Shown here: positions 23,093-37,736 of the stretch, piece after piece
Numbering within the stretch: position 1 is the stretch's first letter
Layout: each line of letters starts with the position of its first letter
Assembly: GCF_020906515.1 (NCBI RefSeq)
Contig: NC_085850.1
Location: forward strand, 1,612,001-1,676,000
DNA: 64,000 bases
Origin: Vanrija pseudolonga
Lineage: Eukaryota > Basidiomycota > Tremellomycetes > Trichosporonales > Trichosporonaceae
Direction of reading: 5' to 3'
Notes under the pieces: generated by a model
Databases searched by the model: none
Seen by the model: only the letters and a program-made list of their open reading frames with translations
Told to the model about the DNA's origin: nothing
Program-made: the position numbers and the translations under genes

Positions 23093-23383
23093 ACGAACTC
23101 GCAACCTCGCTCCTTACGACCGTCTGGACATTTAAGTGCCTTGCGCTCCACCACGGACTCTACACCATTGGGCTGCGGCTGCGGCTGCAGCCGCCCTGTT
23201 GATATCCATGCCCGTAGTTACTTTAGCTTTGGACAGATATGAGATTCACGCATTGCTAGGAAGTGGCGCGTGCGGCACAGGGGTGTACTGGGCTGGACTA
23301 CCTAGTAACTATTAACTGCTGTCTACGGACCGCAACGCTCTCTTTCTTACTGACCATCCTGCTAGGGACAACACTCGCCCTCC
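23093..23383. other. Short convergent intergenic, no gene
   Basis: 3' flanks of the chitin synthase gene and of the minus-strand gene beginning at 24395. A GGCTGCGGCTGCGGCTGCAG run lies near 23169-23190. Confidence 0.5.
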
Positions 23384-24395
23384 CTACGGCTGCCCCTCCC
23401 AATGAATACTGTCGGCATGGAAGCGCATCATGTCCGCAGCGGCCTGGCGCACGCGCTCAACATCAGCCGGCCGCGCGCCAACATGGGCCGCGACGTCCTC
23501 CCAGCCGCGCAGCCGGAGGTGCGGAGCGACGCGGTGTACATGGTCGAGGGGTTGCGCCCTTCTCCCGACGACGCCGCCAAGGAGGAGGTCTGGCGTCGCG
23601 TCAGGTCAGCACCGGCCCGTCTGTCCCCCGAACTCGCTCGGACTCACGCAGGAGGTTGCGCCGCACAGCGGGAGCGAGCACGCGGCACCCGCGTCCGCGG
23701 ACGCGCGGGCCGTTGTCTGCAGGGACGAATGGGACCTGGGGCGGCATGGCGGCGGGGGAGAGCTCGCGCAGCGGCGTGTCGGCGCGGGTACGTGCAGCGG
23801 GGACGGGGACGGGTTGCCGGTCGACTCGGCGGACTTTGGCCTTGGGCTTGTGTTCACTCTTGGCCTCGGGCTCACGCTTGGGCAGGCGTTCACTCTTAGT
23901 CTCCCGCTCCCGCTTGGGCTTGTGGTCGCGCTCGCGGTCGTGGTCGCGCTTGCGCTCCCGGGGCCGCGCCGGCGTGCTGCCCGTGTACTCGATGTCCGAG
24001 TCGTCGCTTGCGGGGGCGGGGCGCTTGGGCGGGGTTGCGGTGGGCCGCTGCGCCGGCTCGAGTGTGGGTGGGACCAGGACGGGTGCGCGTTGCTTGTGCG
24101 TGGCCGCTGCCCGTGCCGCCGGGTACGACGAGCTGGGTGCCTTTGCTGTTGTCGTCGCCGGTTCCGGTAACGCCGTGCGCTCGGCCCCGCTCGTCGTCTG
24201 CTTGGCCACTATCGGCGTGCTCCCGCCTGCCGCCGGGGCGGACACGCCTCGCGTTGCGCGCGGCGTCGCTGGCCGCGGTGACGGCCGCCGCCACGCCGGT
24301 TCTGCGTTTCGGCTCGCCGCCGCCGTTGCCGTCGCCGTGCCCGCCGTGCCGCCTGTCGCCGCCGGGCTTTCGAGCACTGGTGGTACTTCGCTCAT
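23384..24395 (-). CDS. Basic, low-complexity protein of unknown function
   Basis: Not recognised. Two exons, 24395-23648 and 23589-23384, give about 317 residues starting MSEVPPVLESP. The N-terminal half is Ala/Pro/Thr-rich. An acidic SDDSDIEYTG element, which resembles a SUMO-interacting stretch, is followed by a highly charged block of Lys/Arg/Glu repeats (RERKRDHDRERDHKPKRE) that suggests nuclear location. The second exon encodes what looks like a small folded domain: HVHRVAPHLRLRGWEDVAAH, then RPADVERVRQAAADMMRFH. The start is placed after a poor upstream segment (an in-frame ATG lies at 24434). The splice and the folded tail argue it is real. Confidence 0.68.
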
Positions 24396-24626
24396 GTCGT
24401 GATGTAGGAGGATGAGGAGACGTCCAACGACCATGACTCATGTGAAGAGCAAGTGTGTATGTGTGCGCCCACACACATGGCGTCAGCCATGGAATGCATG
24501 TGGCACATGACGGCGTCTGTGCGACTGCCACAATTCACCCCATGAGCAATGCACCCTCACTCTCTACTTAATCTACAATGACATATATGCAATATTATCG
24601 TCACACGACGCGACGCTCTCCACCCC

Positions 24627-27600
24627 CTATGCAAGGAACTTTTGGAGGCTGTTCTTGGCCCCCGCGTCGGCGCGGTCCCAGTACGGGCCAAGGCCGACAG
24701 CCTGCGCGCGCGTGAGCACGTCCACGACGTACGAGCGCAGCGGGATGTGGAACGCAGGGTCCGCATCCTCGAGCGTGCTGCGGCGAGATCCCTCGGGCGT
24801 GTGCTCGATCTCGCCCCACTGTGTTGGGTTGTCGTTCTTCCAGTGGTTGATCGAGGCCCTGGAGGGGCGTCAGCGGAATCTCAGCCGACGTACTCACTCG
24901 CCCTGGCCGAGGCTGCCATCATCCTGCACAGGCGAGAGGTCGCCAAGAACATCGAGGAAGATGTTCACTGGTGCGTTAGCTCGGCTGCGGTCCACCGCGG
25001 CTACTCACTGAACTCGCCGTCGAGACGCTCGAGGGCCTGGGTGTGACCTGTCGTGAGGAGTGCGCCTGCACCCATAGCAATAGTCTTCTTGTTGCGCGAC
25101 TCGGCGACATAGTCAAAGTTGCGCCACATGGCATCAAACACCTCCTCCAGCAGCTTGTGACCGTCGCGGTGGCTGATCCTCGCCTGCTCCGATGCCAGCT
25201 GCAGGAAGATGGTGGGGTCACGTAACGCAATACGCGCAAGGATGAACAAGTAGGCCGCAAGGATGGTACCGGATGCCTTGTCGTCCTCAAGCGCCTGGAG
25301 AATGTGGTTGTAGAGACCGGATTCGAGGAGGCTGTGGGCAAGGGACTCGAGGGGAGCAGTCTGAACCAAGAGGTGCACCGTGGTGAGGATGCGCACAACC
25401 GCTTCGGCGTTCTTGCCTGCAGTCGTGATCGCCTGCATAAGCGAGTTGCAGATTGCGCCGCCAAAGTTCTGAGTGATGCCTGCCGCGTCGAGTAGCAGGT
25501 ACGAGTCCAACAGAGGGAGTAGCTGCTTGATCAGGTCCATGTTCTCTCCAATAGCACCGAGGAGACCGGGGAGCAGGCGAATCAAGCCCGTCTCGGGGGT
25601 AGGCTGGTACGGCGACGCAGCGTTCCACAACGCAGTCTGCCACCTAGGGATGTCAGAAGCAGCAGCAACAAGGATCAGTGGACTTACAGGATGATGCCGT
25701 CCTCCTCGAAGAAAGCCTTGGCGGGCTCCTGCAAGCTCTCCTCAATGAGGGGGATTACGAGCTCCATGAGGTTGCCAGATGACTCCTTGGCGGCCTGGGA
25801 TGTCAGTGACGTCTCATTGGGTCAACGCGAAGCGGCTTACTGCTACGATCTTGGTCGTGAGGACGACCAGCGACGCCTTGAACAGCCACTCGCCTTCGAG
25901 GCCAGAAGCGCCATGCCCTGTGATCGTCAGTATATGCCATATAGTGGCCGTGACACTCACAGAGACCAGGAATAGCCTGCGCCAGAGTGGGAAGGTACGG
26001 CATCATCTGAAACGCGTCAGCCATGAACACCATGGTAGCTCACCTTGTCCTCGACACGCTCAATAATGACACCAATGGTGTCATTGACATAGCGCTTTCC
26101 ATCCAATGTTGTTGCCTCACCGAGAAGCTTGATGCTGGGGATGTCAGCGGTGCGAGACGCATGGTGACCTACAGCTCATCGACAGTCTGCTGGATGTAAG
26201 GCACAAAGTAGCTGACCTCGAGCTCCCACAACTGCGCATGTCAGTGACCATCCGATTGTTCTGCACTCACGTCAACACACTCCTTCACAGCGATGGCGGC
26301 AGTGAGGTTGACAGCAGCGTCCGAGGCCTCGCCACGCTCGGCCAAGAGATGAATGAGGATCTGCCACACCAGGCCAATCTTCGCACACTCCTCGTCAGAG
26401 CCGACCCACTGGCCGATAAGCCAAGCCACACGGCGCTTGAGGATGCGGAGGAGGGGCTGGGGCTGGCCAAGCCACGAGCTCACGCCTTGGAGGAAACGAT
26501 TAAAGTCGACACCGCCATGGGTAGCGAGAGCTCGGCTGAGACGACCAACAGCGCAGTACACGGCCTCCTTCCGCAGGATGCTCGCCAGGTCGGTCGGAGG
26601 GATGGCTGCGGGGTTAGGGAGAGTTCTGAAGCGTCAACCTACCCTCGGTCTCGGCGAGGATCCTCAACATCTCAGGCTCGATAGGCTTCCTGTCCGCAGG
26701 AAGGTGGCGACAGGCGTTGTTGAGAGCAATGAGCACACGCTCGGCGCAAGGCTGTATGGTCAGTTGCCTTGCTTTTGACCACTACACATCCGACATACCC
26801 GGAACTCGAAGGCCCACGCCTCCTCGTCGTGGCTCTCAGCAATGAGCCACTCTTCGGCCTCATCCTCCAGACCCTCTAGGTCAGTCGAGGTGAGGGGCAG
26901 GAGCTTGTCGATAAGCAGATGGAGAGCGGCGAGAATGAAGTCCGGGGTAAAGACTGGCGCCCGTTAGTCGCCGATATATCAGTCGAGCACTCACTGTCTG
27001 GGTGATCATGAGCGAGGATAGGGAGAATGTCCTTGAAGAGCAGCATGCCGAGAAGCAGGAACCGCTTGGGGTAGGGGTTCTCGTCCGAATCTGGCGTTGT
27101 CAGCTGAGGCCAAAGCCATGTTGCTCACCGTCATTCGAGACAGCGCCATCACTGCCTGCCACAACGCCACCGACAGCACCCCACCACCATCCCACACCAT
27201 TCGTGGCACCCTCGAGCTGGCACCAGCCCTTGGGATCCGCCGCAATCATCACCCTCCACCACTTGCCAATCGCGCGGAGGTGCTTGATCAATGAGTGGAT
27301 AAGCTTGGTGTACTCTGGCGGGGTGGGGGAAGGAGGGGAGCGGAGCAGACGCAGACGGTGCTCCTGAATGAGGGGGGCGTAGTGGACCGAGTGGTGAAGA
27401 AGGACCTTGATCTGTGCACGCTGCGTTAGTCACACAACACGGACCCAGTCGAGTCAACCTACGTGCTCGAGGCCCTTGGCAGACTGCAAACCCTTGGCCT
27501 TAGTCCAGTGCCACTGTCCAAAGCGAGCGAGGATCCTATGAGAGTCAGTCACATCCTACATATAGGCTGCTCCACTCACTTGAACGCATAACGACCAGCC

Positions 27601-28306
27601 TCGCCGATGACCCAGTCGTCATCGCCATTGCGTTCCCTGTTGGCCCAGATCTCGAGGACCTTCCCGACTGGGGCGGCGAATACCTCCTCGAGGGTCTGAA
27701 GAACCTGGACACTAGACGCGATCTTGACCGTACGCCACTCCTTGACGAGCGCATTGATGGTCCAGAGCGTGTTGAGGAGGACGGTCACGGTCGACGAGCC
27801 AGGCGCAGTCGAATGGGGGTGGGAGTCGAGATGGGCGAGGCAAGTGAGGAGGGGGTTGAGGAGGAGCGTGGGGAGGGTTGGAAACTGTCTGGGGTACTCG
27901 ATACGCGCGACCGCGACGAGGAGGCTGAGTTGGGGGCGGGCGATCTGGTTGCCATGTCAGTGGTCGCGTGCCACCAGTGTTTGCCACACGCCCTACTCAC
28001 ACCAAAGTCTGGTTCCTCGAGGAAGGTGAAGAGGCGTTCTCGGAGCTCGGGCTTGCGAGCCTCGGGTACTAGGGCCTTGCTACGCCACTTGGTCTTGAGC
28101 TCTCGACCTGTAATAACTGAGGCCAACAGACGCTCGCCCTGGCTGAGGGACTTGTCGGCGGCGTAGGCCTGGAGGGCGATGAAGAATTCTGGCTGCTTGA
28201 AGAGCTCGGTCAAGGCAGCCTGATCTCTAACGTATGCCTCGTTTGAGGTTGGGTTGACCAATGAGTGCAGGAGCACCCTCAGGTCGGGGTGCTGAGCTGC
28301 TGCCAT
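24627..28306 (-). CDS. KAP120: Importin-11-like karyopherin (Kap120)
   Basis: Nuclear import receptor; yeast Kap120 carries 60S assembly factors and importin-11 carries ribosomal proteins and E2 enzymes. Sixteen short exons (first 28306-28001, last ending 24627) give roughly 1000 residues of HEAT-repeat helices. An importin-beta N-terminal domain (LLASVITGRELKTKWRSKAL) is followed by the IPO11-like IARPQLSLLVAVARIEYPRQFP. Mid-protein segments RRVAWLIGQWVGSDEE, VNLTAAIAVKECVDVWE and VIIERVEDKMMPYLPTL line up with human importin-11 as I remember it. The C-terminus contains DPAFHIPLRSYVVDVLTRAQ. The phase of every junction checked keeps the frame open. It is divergent from TRM61, sharing a 321-base promoter. 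Confidence 0.88.
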
Positions 28307-28627
28307 GGTGTTTTACGTGGGAGGTTGAGTGATGAGCGATGAGCAAGTGGTCGTTGTTGACGATCAAGGGTGGAAATAAAAGCGTGCCGTACTCGCCGTG
28401 GTGCACTGGTCTCCACTGTGTGCTGCACCCTGTCACGTCCTGCTCATCTTGCAACGCGTACAAATACGCGCTATCTACCCGCCCAAAATTTATCACACGT
28501 CATTCTACAGGCCACGTGGGAGGCTCGTGCCTGACAATCTCAAAGTTGAGAACGACGGTGACCACGAACTGTTCAACTTGGACAGCCAACATCTTGTCAA
28601 CAAGGCAAGAGCAAACAGTCGCCCACC
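28307..28627. promoter_or_regulatory. Divergent promoter between KAP120 and TRM61
   Basis: 321 bases between two outward-facing start codons, both for RNA/ribosome-biogenesis functions. No coding sequence is seen. Confidence 0.55.
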
Positions 28628-30322
<1,695 letters not shown>

Positions 30323-30732
30323 TTCTGGTTGCCGTGTGTAGTAGTGTATGGGGCTGCAGAGGGGATGCATGTGTGTGCATATGACCGAGAGAGTTGGCTG
30401 GGGCATTGTGCCTCTTGTTCGGGTCAATCGGAGTTAGGCCCACGGTGGTTGCCTTGTTGGGTGCTCACTCAGGGCTCCATGGTGACGGGGGCGGTATTTT
30501 TTGAGAGGAGCTGCATTATCAGATAACGTTGGCATGCCGCGCACCCGCCAGGCCGACTCGACTTGCCCCCCACTTTGTCCACCAACCTGCCTTCTTTCCC
30601 TTTGGCCCCTTGTCGCCTTCCCCCTCTCACCCCCCGACTCACCCGTGCTCCATCACCATCGCACCCACTTTACAACCCACCCCCCCCCCTCTCAACAACC
30701 ACAACCGTCATCCATCCACGACAGCCTTCGCA
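30323..30732. other. Intergenic, leader of the Zn2Cys6 gene
   Basis: No gene seen. The last 180 bases are strongly C-rich (runs of CCCCC near 30685), typical of a transcribed leader before the ATG at 30733. Confidence 0.5.
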
Positions 30733-33700
30733 ATGGCGGCCCAGAGCCAGCCATCCACATCACAGCAGCAACCGCCCGCTGCGGCTGCAGCAGCACGCCC
30801 CATCGTTCCGCATTTACAGACAAACACCACCCAACAACCCGTACGAAAAGACTCTTTCCCGCCCAACACGCCCTCGGCACTCTCCCATGTGTCTTCCCCA
30901 GGGGCGCCCGCCCACTCGCCATCCGTTAAGCGGCCCATCGCCCCCGCGACGGAAGCCCCAGGAGCGCCCCGACCACCGGGGCCAGAGCGAAAGCCCACCT
31001 CGGACGGCCGGAGCCAGAGCATCGTCGACCCCGCCACGGGGAAGAAGAAGCGGATCAGCCTGAGCTGCGCCCAGTGTGAGTCCACGTCGTGGATGCCGCG
31101 GATGGATGGATCGGTCCCGGGGTCGCGTGTTTACCGATGCTGACCACGCCGCTCTTTTTAGGCGCCAAGCGAAAGCAAAAGGTCGGTGCTCTTTCCTAGC
31201 GCTTGTGGCGTCATCACACTCACACTCCATCTGCAGTGCAACCGCGAATACCCATGCCAACACTGTACGTACTACGATGCTTGAACGCTCTACTTGTTGC
31301 TGGTGATTTTTCTGACACATCTCGCGTAGGCCTCGGTGAGCCAATACCCATGCGATATCACGGAACAAACTCCCTTGCTGACCCCTTGAAGCCCGCAAGG
31401 TCCCTGAGCTATGTGTTCGTACCCGGCCCTCCTGCCCCCATGGGAGACACGGGATAATATGACTGACCACATGGGTTGTGCACAGGTTCCATACACGCCA
31501 GCGCCCACGAATACAGGAGCGGGTGGACTTGACCAAGCTGCCACTGAGAGGATAGAGCGGATGGAGAACGTTCTGTCCGTGATGGTGCGCCATAACCCAG
31601 GCATTGGCGGGTATGACGCCGTGCGCGAGTGGCTGTCGTGTACGTTTACACGCAGGTGGTGTAGTGGCGGTTCCATTCTGACTTGCACGACTCACAGCCA
31701 CGGCCTTCCAACGATTCGTGGCGACTGCTCCCTCGACACCAGGTTCGCCATCCAACTTGATCCCGCACCAACTCCACAATCCGCCACTGCCACCCGCATC
31801 GCATGCGCCGCGGGTAAAGCATGCGGATGGTCTCAACCTGTCTACTGATGAGATCGAACGCATGGACAAGGGCGCATCATCGGAAGAAGGCGACCGTGTG
31901 GGGAAGGGATGGCTGGGGCAGCTGGAAGGGTACGTGGCGCATGATCTTGGTCGCGAAGGGTGTCAGCTGACATGTTTGTGTCATACAGTGGAGTGCCCGA
32001 AAGCGTAAGCAGATGCTCTGGCGCGTTACCGAGCAAATTCTGACGCCCCACAGATGCGTACGGACGGAGACATCAACATGCAGCTCGATGTCCACGGGAC
32101 ACCAGCAGAGAACCTCCAGCGCCTCATCACCGACTGTGGAGTCAGCCCGCACAAGGTTAGTTTTTTGTCGTCTTCTTCGGGGTTCTTCGGGCGCATTGCA
32201 CAGACGCTTACGGCATGTGATAGGTCCAGGAACTCATCCAAGAACTGCCACCAAAGCCGTTTGCTGACCGGGTTATTGACTGGTTCTTCCGCCACCTCAA
32301 CCAGGTGCGGTATCCAATCGACGAAAGACTGTTCCGGACATGTAGGTCGAGGCGCATGGCAAGAGAGTCAGAACTAACAGTGCCCTCAGCCTACGAGGAC
32401 TTGTACAACAAGACAACGGCGGTTGACCCTGCCAATGTTCGAGCACTGCCACTTGTGTTCATTGTTCTTGCCATGGCGGTCCGTCTAGCGCCAGACCAGT
32501 GGGCAGGCGATGACCACACACGCAAGATCTCGAGTCTACGAATGTACTGGAGCTGTGCGTTAAGATTTGGAGTGTAAACCGAGCTAACGCCACCAGCTCG
32601 CCGAAGTATTTTGATAGCGACAGCCATTCAGTCCGAGTCCCTCGAACTCGTCGTGACTCGTCTCCTGGTGAGTAGCACGCCAAGGCAGGCATCCTGACAA
32701 CCAGAGCGCAATGTACCTCGTCTTAATTCATGACCGCCGCCTCACCGAGTGCTGGTCCCAGCTCGGCGCGTCGCTCCGGACAGCCCAAGCCATCGGCCTG
32801 CATCGCGATGGGTCAAAGCTTGGTCTCGAGTGAGTTAACATGCTACTTCCATTGAATTTTGCCCACTTACCCTCACCAGTCCATTCCAGACAGAGTACAG
32901 GCGGCGACTGTGGAGCCACCTCTACCACGCCGATCGCTTGTATAGTTTGATACTTGGCCGCCCGCCCAGCATTTCAGACAGCTATACCGATTCTTTGTAG
33001 GTTTGGCCGTTTTTAAGGTAACCTAACCACCAGGCCACCATCAAACGTCGAACTGAGCGACTATGATCTCACGAACCCCACCTCCCCCCTTCCAGTATCC
33101 AAGCCCCTTTCAGAGCCAACAACTGCCACCTTCCTCATTCTGCGCCGCCACCTCTCGCAGATCATTGGCCGGATTGTTCACCACTTCCAGAAGCTCAACG
33201 AGCCAGCACAGTACTCCGACGTGCAGCGGCTACAGGAGGAGCTGGATGGGTTCAACAACAAGTTGCCTCCGCACTTCAGGATGCGGGATCCGGACAAGAG
33301 TCTTGACAAGCGTGCGTGTGGCAGTCGCCTTGTCCTCGTGAGCTAACATGCCTCAGAATTCTACTGGCTGCCCGTGCACCGCTTCATGCTCCTGACTGAG
33401 GTGCTGGTAACAACAATTATTCTTCACGTAAGTCAACTGTCCCTTCGCTGTCTTCCGAGCTGATCTGGCAGCGTCCTTGGCTCCTGCGGCGACTGTCGAG
33501 CAACCGGTACCAAGCCTCCCGCACGGCCTGTTTCGAGTCGGCCAAGCTCGACTTCCAGATCCGCCAAGACTTCCAGCGCGAAGTGCCAAACTACTGGCTG
33601 TACTCTGTTGCCGGACAGTTCAAGATGTTCAACAGCGCAATGATCGCTGGCATCAGCGCAATTATCGACCCTCGTGGATCCGATGCCGACTTTATGCGGC

Positions 33701-34566
33701 GTATCCTCACTACGTTCCTGGAGCAACACCCATGGAGCGAGGTCTCCCAGCTGGACGAGACGACCCGCAAGGAGGTGCAGATTATCCACACGCTGTCTCG
33801 GCGAGCGGCCCAGATCTACGAGGACACCATGGCGCCTGGCGAGCTCAACGCGCAGGACAAGGACAGTGTGGCGCTACTCCTCGCCTTGAGACAGCAGGGC
33901 GAGAACTACGCCAACAGCTTCTCCGCCGAAGCCGCGGCGGCGGCGAGCACCGCACCGACCCCTCGTCCAGCCACAGCCACGGGCACAGCGACGCCACGTG
34001 CGCCACCTGTCGCATCGTGGGCACGGTACATGAACCCGCACCATGCCGGGCTGAGCGGCTTCATGCCGGGCGTACAGCCGAGCCCGGCCAGTTCCGCCGA
34101 GCACGAAGAGGACCACAGCCAGCGTCTGCTTGACAACTGGCTGAGCAACAACGCGACACTGAGTGTTGGCATTGGCAGCGGCGCAGCCAACCTCGATACT
34201 GGGCTCGGCTACGCCCCAGGCAGCAGCTACAACTTTGGCATGGGTGCGCAGACACCCGCCGGCGCGCAGATGACGCCGGGCGGTTTTGGCCCGCCCCCGC
34301 CAACACCAGGCTTCGCGTCGACGCCCAACCTCTCCAGCCTGGGCTTCATGGGCTGGGGCGGCGTGGGCGGCACGCCCACCGACGACCCGATGAGCACGTC
34401 GTCCACGACGCTGGATACGAGCGTCATCTTCCCGCCATCAGCAGGGCTGGACGGCTCGGTCCTCGGCGTAGCCAACCTCACCAGTGGCGGCGACGCGACC
34501 CAGGAGAGCAGCGACGAGTACTGGGACAAGCTGATCGACAACCTCATCATGGTTGAGCGGCAGTAG
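30733..34566 (+). CDS. Zn2Cys6 fungal transcription factor
   Basis: DNA-binding regulator with an N-terminal zinc cluster and a fungal-specific transcription factor middle domain. The cluster must be assembled from five exons: 30733-31075, 31162-31181, 31237-31264, a 6-nt exon 31330-31335, and 31392-31414. This yields C-AQ-C-AKRKQK-C-NREYP-C-QH-C-LARKVPEL-C, a perfect C-x2-C-x6-C-x5-C-x2-C-x8-C. A coiled-coil-like linker (TERIERMENVLSVMV) follows. The middle domain spans many short exons: YLVLIHDRRLTECWSQLGAS, RTAQAIGLHRDG and EYRRRLWSHLYHADRLYSL are typical. The Gly/Ala/Pro-rich C-terminus (last about 200 residues) is probably the activation region. Target genes cannot be told; the donor after 31414 is a weak GTTCGT. 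Confidence 0.88.
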
Positions 34567-34859
34567 GGGGGAGGAGGAGGGGGGACGAGGTCGTGAGGGC
34601 GAGCATTGTGGCACCAAAGGCGTTGGGCCATGCAGCATTGAGTAGAAGTCACGGACAGGCAAGAGGGATAGACTGAAGTAGAAGTTACAAAGTTCATGTA
34701 CAACATATTCTTGCGCCACACTGCCGCCGTACACAGTATACACGTGCATATGCTATCATGATGGGCGTACAAATGACGGTTCGTTTATTGTTCGTGTTTG
34801 TGTGATCGTGTGGGGCGTAAAGTACATACAGGTCGTGTGTTTGCGTGCGTGTTATTGTC

Positions 34860-37174
34860 CTATTCCGAGGTGGGTGACTCCACGAGCTCAATCTCCTCGC
34901 CTTCGGGCGACGCGACGATGGCGTCGGTGATGTGTGCGTCCTCGATGGGCGACTCGCACTCGAGTGGCGAGTCGACCTGGACCGGCGACGCGGCCATCTC
35001 GACGGGCGAGCCAACAAAGTCGCCTTCGATGGGGGAGCCCATCGTGCTTGGCTCGTCGGAGAATACGGGGCGGCCGGCACCTGTGTCGATCGGGGGCAGG
35101 CCCGAGAACGCGCGATTCGACGGCAAGCCGGGCTCAAAGTCGACCTTGGGGCTGCCGCTGACGTCAGGCGTGGTCGCTCCTGTTGTGACAGAAACGGCGT
35201 ACGAGTCCATAGATCCAGAGGTACCTGACATGTCGCTGGGGATCGGGAGCTGGGTAGAGGTTGACAAGGCACGCTGTTGGGAGCTCATGCTTTGCAGGCG
35301 GCGCATCTTGTTGACTGCGCGGACCACAGTGAAAAGAGACCGGAGCGACGTGATGGCCTTCTTGATTTCTTCGGTAGTAGGCTCCACGACCTCCTTGCCC
35401 CAGTAGTACAGGTTTTCCTCGACGTCGACCAGAGGGCTCTCGCCAAAGTTGGTGACCCAGGGGTTGGCACGAATGTCTGGGATCGTAAAGCGCTTGCTGG
35501 GATCCTTGGTGAGCATACCAGTGACGAGGTCCTTGAGTTCCGGTGGCCACTCGTCGTTGATCAGGGGTCTGGGGAGGTCAGCAATGTCGAGGCAGCTGTC
35601 TGCTCACTCTTCCGTAGTGACGCGTGTGTAGAGCTCGGCAGGGTGGGCCGTGTTCCAGGGCAGTGTGCCAGTGAGCATGCAGTAGAGGGTGACGCCTAGA
35701 GCCCAAATGTCGACAGGGCGGCCATGAACGGCGGTGGACGTGCTGGCTGTAAAGGCCTCGGGGCTGAGGAACGCAGGGCTGCCGCCCTGTGTCCTGATGC
35801 GGTCGTCGTTGGTCTTTGCTTCGAACATTTCCGACACTCCAAAGTCTGCGAGCTTGACAAGGTCCCTGTCCTTTGAGAAGAGGATATTCTCAGGCTTGAT
35901 GTCACGGTGGGTCACGCCATTGTGGTGGAGGTACTCTAGCGACAAGACGAGCTGGCGGAAGTACTCGCGCGTCTGATCGATGGGGAAGGCTGGCTTGGCG
36001 TCGGTCGAGTCTGCGCCGGGCTCGATGTTCATGAGGACTCCACCGGCGCCGTACTCGAGGACCAGGAAGAGTGAGTCCGAGCTTGGAACCGAGATGGACT
36101 CGTAGAGCTTGATGAGCTAGGTGGCGTCAGTTTCCCTGCAACGTGCGCAGCCAACCTACATTTGGGTGGTCGAGCTTCATCATGACTGCAATCTCACGAC
36201 GAATGAGTGCGAGCGGGTCATTCGCCAGAGCCTCCTCGTCAATGGTGGTGGAGCGTGACAGGGGTGGACGCGTTGTGGGGGCCTCCGGGGCATCCGCCGT
36301 CGCCGCAGTCACACCGGGGCGAGCGGGCCGTCTCCTCCTCTCACGCTGCTGTTTCATCTGTCGCTCGTGGAGCATCTTGTTCTGCAGGCGGGACTTTGAG
36401 AACTCCTTTACGGCCTGTGACAAGGGTCAGCGGGGCGTCGCGGTGTCGAGCGGGACGACTCACGTATTCCTCTCCCGTGCCAACATCGAGACTCGAGTAG
36501 ACAGTAGCAAATGCACCCTTGCCCAACGTGCGTCCAATCTTGTACTGGTTGACCATGCGTGCGCCATCGAGCGTGTTGCGCTGCGAGCCGGCCGTCGTCT
36601 CGCGGACGCGGTGGGTCGAGTTCTGGCGCGACGAGCGGAGTACGTTGCGGTAGTCTGGCGACGAGGGCGAGGGCGCGCGCTTTGGGGCCTCGAAGAGGTG
36701 GGGGCTTGAGCTGGCTAGGTGGGACGGTGAGACGGAGGCAACCGACGGAGACGACGAGGGAAGCGACGTGCCGAGCATGCTTGGCGGTGAGTTGACGAGG
36801 GACAGGTCGTCACCACTACCCTTTACCGTGTGCTGGCTGCTCATCGACGACGCGGGAATGGGTGTGGAATGCCCGCGGACAGGTTTGGAGTAAGGGTGAA
36901 GCGGGCGCCGGTCGGCAGCGGCGGCGGCGGCAGCTGGCTCTTCCCACTCCTCTTCTGGCGAGTCGTACTGGAGCTCCTCTGGCTCCTCTTCAATGGTGGG
37001 AGTGGTGATGGACGAGGGACTGACGAGGATAGACGCGAGCCCCGAGCCTGGTGCAGCGTCCACCGGCGTCGGCGGCTGCAGTGTCATGACGGCGGCGTCT
37101 GGAGCCAGCAGGTCGGCGCGTGGTGGTGCACCACCTGGTGTTCCCGCTGCGCCCTGCTCGTTTGGTGTGGGCAT
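34860..37174 (-). CDS. Ser/Thr protein kinase, CaMKK/Ssp1-like (Snf1-activating type)
   Basis: Four exons (37174-36464, 36414-36160, 36116-35608, 35568-34860) give 727 residues. A disordered 210-residue N-terminus precedes the kinase domain: glycine loop LGKGAFATVYSS (about 215-226), AVKEFSKSRLQNK with the ATP Lys, HRDIKPEN (about 392), DFGVSEMF, the activation segment TQGGSPAFLSPEAF, and DIWALGVTLYCMLTG. A charged insert of about 45 residues sits between beta3 and helix C, as in fungal CaMKK-type kinases (S. pombe Ssp1, yeast Sak1/Tos3/Elm1), which phosphorylate the AMPK/Snf1 T-loop. The C-terminal tail is rich in SP sites. The subfamily call rests on the AVKEFSKSRL signature and is inference. 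Confidence 0.88.
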
Positions 37175-37736
37175 TGCGGATCACACAGTGATGGTGGTGG
37201 CGGCGGGGTGTGGATGGGGATAGAGTGGGTGGGTGCACGCACGCGCGAGCGACCTTTTGTATAAGTTGAGTGCGACAACGACTTTTGTGTGGGTATGTGG
37301 GGTCGTGGGTGGGTCGGCTAAAAGCAACACGCACAACGACGACAACAGTTTGATGTATTTATTTCCAGTCTACGAGCAGAGTAATACAATTTAGTCGTCG
37401 TCGTTCAAAGCAAGGCATCTGGTCCAAGGGGTCGCTAAGCATTTCCTCGCAGCATGCCTGCTGCTGTCGCACCCAACCCCTCACCCCTAAACCCTTTGTT
37501 ACCGGGGCAATTAGAGTTACCCACACGACCAGTCGCAAACCATTATTCGCCCCGTAAGAACCGGAGGGAGAGGGTTCGGCATCGGCGTTGGCCCCTTTGG
37601 CCCTCGCCTCCTTTCTCTTGCTCCAGCCAGATCCCCCCTCAAACTCCAGCATTCTGGCTAGCGTGCGACAGGGCACGCACGGCGCAGCCGCGACGAGCGC
37701 GTGCGACGAGTGAGTGCGAGCAAGAGCAAGCAAGCG

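Noticed and set aside
20159-23104. 981-residue minus-strand open frame opposite chitin synthase, and a 302-residue one at 19270-20178
   Set aside because: Both are antisense shadows; the plus strand has unmistakable chitin synthase motifs.
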